Part shown: positions 44,100-48,550 of the stretch, in pieces
Position numbering within the stretch: position 1 is the first letter of the stretch
Layout: each line of letters starts with the position of its first letter
NCBI RefSeq assembly: GCF_030811855.1
Contig: NZ_JAUSRN010000025.1
Coordinates: forward strand, 1-48,550
Reading direction: 5' to 3'
DNA length: 48,550 bases
Source: Variovorax paradoxus
Lineage (GTDB): Bacteria; Pseudomonadota; Gammaproteobacteria; Burkholderiales; Burkholderiaceae_C
Notes under the pieces: generated by a model
The model's input: only the letters and a program-made list of their open reading frames with translations
Database searches by the model: none
Told to the model about the DNA's origin: nothing
Program-made: the position numbers and the translations under genes

Positions 44100-45295
44100 A
44101 AAATATCAAACGCTCCACCCTCGCCATCGCGCTGCTGGCGCTCGTCATCGTCATTGCGGCGGTCGTGTGGCTGACACGCAAGCCAGCGAGCGAGCCCGGC
44201 ACCCCGGCGGCGGCCGCCAAGGACAAGGCGGGTGCCCCGGCTGCTCGGCCGACGTTGACGGTCACGGTCGCCAAGCCCGAACTCACCGAGCTCACGCAGA
44301 CCCTTGCGGCCAACGGCAACGTGGCCGCCTGGCAGGAGGCCATCGTGGGCTCCGAGTCCACCGGGCTCCGGCTCGCCGAAGTGCGCGTGAACGTGGGCGA
44401 CGTGGTCAAGAAGGGTCAGGTGCTCGCCGTCTTCTCGCCCGAGACCGTGCAAGCAGACATCGCGCAATCGCGTGCCTCGCTCGCCGAAGCCAGGGCCACC
44501 GCCGCCGACGCAGCCGGCAACGCGGCGCGCGCCCGCACGCTGCAGGCCACCGGCGCGCTGAGCCAGCAGCAGATCAACCAGTACCAGACCGCCGAGCAGA
44601 CCGCCAAGGCACGCGTCGAGGCCGCCGAAGCCGTGCTCGCCGCGCAGCAGGTTCGCGGGCGCAACACGCAGGTGCTGGCCCCCGACGACGGCGTGATCTC
44701 ATCGCGCACCGCCACGGTCGGCAGCGTGGTGGCCTCCGGCACCGAGCTGTTCCGGCTAATCCGCCAAGGCCGACTCGAATGGCGCGCCGAGGTCACCTCG
44801 GCCGAGCTCAGCCGCATCGCGGTGGACACCACGGCCTTCGTGGTCAGCGCCAGCGGCGCGCAGGTGCGCGGCAAGGTGCGCAGCATCGCGCCCACGGTCG
44901 ATCCGCAAACGCGTGCGGCGCTGGTCTACGTCGACCTGCCGAACGTGCAGCAGAACACCGGCATCAAGGCCGGCATGTTCGCGCGCGGCGACTTCGAGCT
45001 CGGCCACAGTTCCGCGCCGACCGTGCCGCAGACCTCCATCGTTCCGCGCGACGGCTTCAACAACGTCTTCATGCTGCTGCCCGACAACCGCGTGGCGCAG
45101 CTCAAGGTGCAGACCGGCCGCCGCGTAGGTGAGCGCGTCGAGATCACCAGCGCGCTGCCCGAAGGCGCGCAGATCGTGGTGCAGGGCGCTGGCTTCCTGA
45201 ACGACGGCGACCTGGTGCGCGTCGTCGCGGCGACCGCGCCGGCGGCCGCGGGTGCGCAACCCGCTGCCCCGACTGAAACGAAGGCACGCCCATGA
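44096..45295 (+). CDS. RND efflux periplasmic adaptor
   Basis: A 399-residue membrane fusion protein anchored by one N-terminal helix (about residues 8-26) rather than a lipobox. After a Pro/Ala linker come ANGNVAAWQEAIVGSES, the first lipoyl half (VRVNVGDVVKKGQVLAVF), a Gln/Ala-rich hairpin, and the second half (VLAPDDGVISSRTATVGSVV, in part). The beta-barrel and membrane-proximal domains follow (KAGMFARGDFELG). It links the downstream permease to the NodT channel. Overlaps neighbours by ATGA at both ends. Confidence 0.93.
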   Translation: MKNIKRSTLAIALLALVIVIAAVVWLTRKPASEPGTPAAAAKDKAGAPAARPTLTVTVAKPELTELTQTLAANGNVAAWQEAIVGSESTGLRLAEVRVNVGDVVKKGQVLAVFSPETVQADIAQSRASLAEARATAADAAGNAARARTLQATGALSQQQINQYQTAEQTAKARVEAAEAVLAAQQVRGRNTQVLAPDDGVISSRTATVGSVVASGTELFRLIRQGRLEWRAEVTSAELSRIAVDTTAFVVSASGAQVRGKVRSIAPTVDPQTRAALVYVDLPNVQQNTGIKAGMFARGDFELGHSSAPTVPQTSIVPRDGFNNVFMLLPDNRVAQLKVQTGRRVGERVEITSALPEGAQIVVQGAGFLNDGDLVRVVAATAPAAAGAQPAAPTETKARP

Positions 45296-48200
45296 ACGTT
45301 TCCGCATGGTCCATCCGCAACCCGATTCCGGCGGTGATGCTGTTCGTGCTGCTCACCTTCGGCGGGCTGCTGTCGTTCAACGCGATGAAGGTGCAGAACT
45401 TTCCGGACATCGACCTGCCGACCGTGACCGTCTCGGCGGCGCTGCCGGGGGCCGCGCCTTCGCAGCTGGAGACCGACGTCGCGCGCAAGCTCGAGAACTC
45501 CATTGCCACGGTGCAGGGCCTGAAGCACATCACCACCAAGGTGCAGGACGGCGCCGCCACGCTGATCGTCGAGTTCCGTCTCGAAAAGCCGGTGCAGGAA
45601 GCCGTGGACGACGTGCGCTCCGCGGTGCAGCGCGTGCGCGCCGACCTGCCGGCCGACGTGCGCGACCCGGTGGTCACCAAGCTGGACTTCGCGGCCCAGC
45701 CGGTGTTGGCTTTCACCATAGCCTCGGCGCGCATGGACATCGAGGCGCTGAGCTGGTACGTGGACAACGACATCACCAAGAAACTGCTCGCACTTCCGGG
45801 CGTGGGTGCGGTGAACCGTGTGGGAGGCGTCACACGCCAGGTGCATGTCGACCTCGATCCGGCCAAGCTGCAGGCGCTGGGCGCCTCGGCGGCCGACATT
45901 TCGCGCCAGCTGCGCCAGGTGCAGACCGAAAGCGCCGGTGGCCGCATCGACCTGGGCGGCAGCGAGCAGCCGGTGCGCACCATGGCCACCGTGCAGTCGG
46001 CCGACCAGCTTGCCGACATGCAGATTGCGCTCTCCGATGGCCGGCGCGTGCGGCTCGACCAGGTGGCGCGCATCAGCGACACCATCGCCGAACCGCGCGC
46101 CGCGGCGCTGCTCAACGGAAAGCCCGTGGTCGGCTTCGAAGTGGCCCGCAGCCGCGGCGCCAGCGAGGTGGAGGTGGGCCGCGCCATCCAGAAGGCGCTG
46201 GCCGACCTGCGCGTGCAGCGGCCCGACATCGAGCTGACAGAAGCCTTCAACTTCGTCGACCCGGTGGAAGAGGAGTACGACGGCTCGCTGCACCTGCTGT
46301 ATGAGGGCGCGATTTTGGCGGTGATCGTGGTGTGGCTATTCCTGCGCGACTGGCGCGCCACTTTCGTTTCGGCCGTGGCACTGCCCATGTCCGTGATTCC
46401 GGCCTTCATCGGCATGCACCTGCTGGGCTTCTCGGTCAACGTGATCTCGCTGCTCGCGCTCTCCCTGGTGGTGGGCATATTGGTGGACGACGCCATCGTG
46501 GAGGTGGAAAACATCGTGCGCCACCTGCGCATGGGCAAGTCGCCTTACGAGGCGGCCATGGAGGCGGCCGACGAAATCGGACTGGCGGTGATCGCCACCA
46601 CTTTCACGCTGATTGCGGTCTTCCTGCCCACGGCCTTCATGAGCGGCATCGCCGGCAAGTTCTTCAAGCAGTTCGGATGGACGGCCTCGCTGGCGGTGTT
46701 CGCGTCGCTGGTGGTGGCGCGGGTGCTTACGCCCATGATGGCGGCCTACATCCTGAAGCCGGTGGTCGGCGCCGAAAAGGAGCCGCGCTGGCTCACGGCC
46801 TACATGCGCGCGGTGGAATGGAGCACGCACCATCGCTTCAAGACAATGGTGCTGGCCACCCTCTTCTTCTTCGGTTCGCTCGCGATGATCCCCCTGCTGA
46901 AGACCGGCTTCATTCCGCCGGACGACAACTCGCAGACACAGATCTACCTGTCGCTCGCGCCGGGGTCCACGCTCGCGCAGACCACGGCTGCTGCTGAAGA
47001 AACGCGGCGCCGCGTGATGCAGATCAAGCACGTGAAAAGCGTTTACACCACCGTGGCGGGCGGCAGCGCGGGCGGCGATCCGTTCGCCAATTTCGGAACA
47101 CCCGAAACCCGCAAGGCCACGCTCACCATCAAGCTCGACGAGCGCGGCGACCGCCCGCGCAAGCAGGTAATCGAAAACCAGATTCGCACAGCACTTGAAA
47201 CCCTGCCTGGCATGCGCAGCACCGTGGGCCTTGGCGGCTCGGGGGAAAAATACATCCTCGCGCTCACCGGCGAAGACCCTGCCGCGCTCGCCAGCGCGGC
47301 CAGCGCGGTCGAGAAAGATTTGCGCACGGTTCCCGGCCTCGGCAACATCACCTCGACCGCGAGCCTCGTGCGCCCCGAGATTGCCGTGCGCCCCGACTTC
47401 GCACGCGCCGCCGACCTGGGCGTGACCAGTTCGGCCATCGCCGAGACGCTGCGCGTGGCCACGCTCGGCGACTACGACCAGGCATTGGCCAAGCTCAATC
47501 TTGCACAGCGGCAGGTGCCCATCGTGGTGAAGCTCGAGGACTCCGCCCGGCAGAATCTCGACCTGCTCGGCCGCCTCTCGGTGCCCGGCGCGCGCGGCCC
47601 CGTCATGCTGAGCCAGGTGGCTTCATTGACGATGGAAGGCGGCCCTGCCGTGATCGACCGCTACGACCGCTCACGCAACGTCAACTTCGAGATCGAGCTT
47701 TCGGGCGTGGGCCTCGGCGATGCCAAGACCGCGGTGACGGCGCTGCCCTCGATCCAGAAGCTGCCGCCCGGCGTGCGCGTGACCGAAGTGGGCGACGCGG
47801 AAGTAATGACCGAGCTGTTCGCGAGCTTCGGCCTTGCGATGCTCACGGGCGTGCTGTGCATCTACATCGTGCTGGTGCTGCTGTTCAAGGACTTCCTGCA
47901 TCCGGTGACGATTCTTTGCGCGCTGCCGCTGGCGCTTGGCGGCGCCTTCGTGGGCCTGCTCATTGGACAGAAGGCGCTGTCGATGCCGTCGCTGATCGGG
48001 TTGATCATGCTGATGGGCGTTGCCACCAAGAACTCGATCCTGCTGGTGGAGTACGCAATCGTGGCGCGCCGCGACCACGGCATGACCCGCTGGGAGGCCC
48101 TGCGCGATGCCTGCCACAAGCGCGCCCGGCCCATCATCATGACCACGCTGGCCATGGGTGCGGGCATGCTGCCGATTGCCGTGGGCCTTGGCGCGGCTGA

Positions 48201-48402
48201 TTCGAGCTTCCGGTCGCCGATGGCGATGGCGGTGATTGGCGGGCTGATCACGTCGACCGTGCTGAGTCTGCTGGTGGTGCCGGCTGTGTTCACTTATGTA
48301 GACGACATCGAGCACTGGATTCGGCGTACGGTGCGCAGGGTGCGGGGGCAGCCGGCTGATCCGCATATCGATGATGACTTGGTCGAGCGGCAGGCTGGCT
48401 GA
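45292..48402 (+). CDS. RND multidrug efflux permease (HAE-1 type)
   Basis: A 1036-residue proton-driven pump. The N-terminus WSIRNPIPAVMLFVLLTFGG leads to the AcrB-like VQNFPDIDLPTVTVSAALPGA (in part). LVVGILVDDAIVEVEN carries the paired aspartates of the proton relay in TM4. Two 6-helix repeats and two large periplasmic loops are present at the usual positions. Last gene of tetR-OMF-adaptor-permease; no intrinsic terminator follows in the window. It is a different subfamily from the TriC-like pump at 19989. Substrate unknown. Confidence 0.95.
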   Translation: MNVSAWSIRNPIPAVMLFVLLTFGGLLSFNAMKVQNFPDIDLPTVTVSAALPGAAPSQLETDVARKLENSIATVQGLKHITTKVQDGAATLIVEFRLEKPVQEAVDDVRSAVQRVRADLPADVRDPVVTKLDFAAQPVLAFTIASARMDIEALSWYVDNDITKKLLALPGVGAVNRVGGVTRQVHVDLDPAKLQALGASAADISRQLRQVQTESAGGRIDLGGSEQPVRTMATVQSADQLADMQIALSDGRRVRLDQVARISDTIAEPRAAALLNGKPVVGFEVARSRGASEVEVGRAIQKALADLRVQRPDIELTEAFNFVDPVEEEYDGSLHLLYEGAILAVIVVWLFLRDWRATFVSAVALPMSVIPAFIGMHLLGFSVNVISLLALSLVVGILVDDAIVEVENIVRHLRMGKSPYEAAMEAADEIGLAVIATTFTLIAVFLPTAFMSGIAGKFFKQFGWTASLAVFASLVVARVLTPMMAAYILKPVVGAEKEPRWLTAYMRAVEWSTHHRFKTMVLATLFFFGSLAMIPLLKTGFIPPDDNSQTQIYLSLAPGSTLAQTTAAAEETRRRVMQIKHVKSVYTTVAGGSAGGDPFANFGTPETRKATLTIKLDERGDRPRKQVIENQIRTALETLPGMRSTVGLGGSGEKYILALTGEDPAALASAASAVEKDLRTVPGLGNITSTASLVRPEIAVRPDFARAADLGVTSSAIAETLRVATLGDYDQALAKLNLAQRQVPIVVKLEDSARQNLDLLGRLSVPGARGPVMLSQVASLTMEGGPAVIDRYDRSRNVNFEIELSGVGLGDAKTAVTALPSIQKLPPGVRVTEVGDAEVMTELFASFGLAMLTGVLCIYIVLVLLFKDFLHPVTILCALPLALGGAFVGLLIGQKALSMPSLIGLIMLMGVATKNSILLVEYAIVARRDHGMTRWEALRDACHKRARPIIMTTLAMGAGMLPIAVGLGAADSSFRSPMAMAVIGGLITSTVLSLLVVPAVFTYVDDIEHWIRRTVRRVRGQPADPHIDDDLVERQAG

Positions 48403-48489
48403 CTCTTGTTCTCTCTTTGAGGTGGCGTAGCTTCTTTGACGCTGCGCGCTGTTTGTTTCCCGAGGCCGGGATATCCGCCCGGCGGCGGA

Positions 48490-48523
48490 CTTACTTTCTT
48501 TTGCTTCGCCAAAAGAAAGTAAG
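48490..48523. repeat. intergenic hairpin repeat, CTTACTTTCTTTTG type
   Basis: CTTACTTTCTTTTG (48490-48503) and CAAAAGAAAGTAAG (48510-48523) form a perfect 14-bp inverted repeat around CTTCGC, followed by CAAAGAAAAGGCGACCC. I recall this element as frequent in Comamonadaceae intergenic DNA. It lies 88 bases after the permease stop. The last 148 bases of the window contain no gene. Confidence 0.75.
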
Positions 48524-48550
48524 CAAAGAAAAGGCGACCCTACTGTCTGC

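Noticed and set aside
48294..48512. A 72-codon minus-strand frame at the right end
   Set aside because: It runs through the 48490 hairpin repeat and the end of the permease gene; I judge it a spurious frame produced by the repeat.

Overview
The window looks like chromosomal DNA of a high-GC betaproteobacterium of the family Comamonadaceae, most likely Variovorax or a close relative. This is inferred from protein style, gene order and intergenic repeats, not from a database search. Support includes hpnCDE squalene genes, a tig-clpP-clpX-lon block, several HAAT/RND transport operons, and two classes of short palindromic intergenic repeat that I associate with this family. I see no insertion sequence, prophage, CRISPR array, rRNA or replication origin. 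Coding density is very high and many genes overlap by 4 bases (ATGA or TTGA).

Layout, left to right. 1-4089: the 5' end of acs (minus), a YqhA-family membrane protein, a divergent LysR/NAD(P)-binding oxidoreductase pair, a strong terminator, and fumC (minus). 4090-10512 (plus): a good sigma70 promoter and a ~340-base structured leader, then proVWX (glycine betaine/proline uptake), an Fe-S class I fumarase and murI. 10524-13299: a secreted protein of unknown function, an Atg22-like MFS permease and an acidic hypothetical protein. 13322-19888 (minus): three tRNA genes (Leu-UAA, Cys-GCA, Gly-GCC), lon, clpX, clpP, tig and tRNA-Leu(UAG). This is the standard tig-clpP-clpX-lon proteostasis block, with sigma32-like promoters before lon and clpP.

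19989-24414 (minus): an RND efflux pair (lipoprotein adaptor plus TriC-like permease) under a promoter whose -10 abuts a clear TetR-type palindrome, with no repressor gene beside it. 24435-26357: kup (K+ uptake). 26429-30072 (plus): hpnC-hpnD-hpnE (squalene by the PSPP/hydroxysqualene route), a coupled 100-aa unknown protein and a NIPSNAP protein. 30082-32366: a HAD phosphatase, hemH and a DUF1993 protein.

32418-41776 (minus) is the most interesting part. A PAS/sigma54 activator is followed by a near-consensus -24/-12 promoter, which fires into a seven-gene unit: periplasmic binding protein, secreted Penicillium-type PHB depolymerase with FnIII and C-terminal modules, livG, livF, livH, livM and a cytoplasmic alpha/beta hydrolase. 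I propose a regulated system for external polyhydroxyalkanoate depolymerisation and uptake of the products. Two copies of a three-stem palindromic repeat fill the livG-livF and livF-livH gaps.

41853-48402 (plus): a CerR-type TetR regulator with its own palindrome, then an ATGA-coupled tripartite RND efflux operon (outer-membrane lipoprotein, adaptor, permease). The window closes in a hairpin repeat at 48490-48523.
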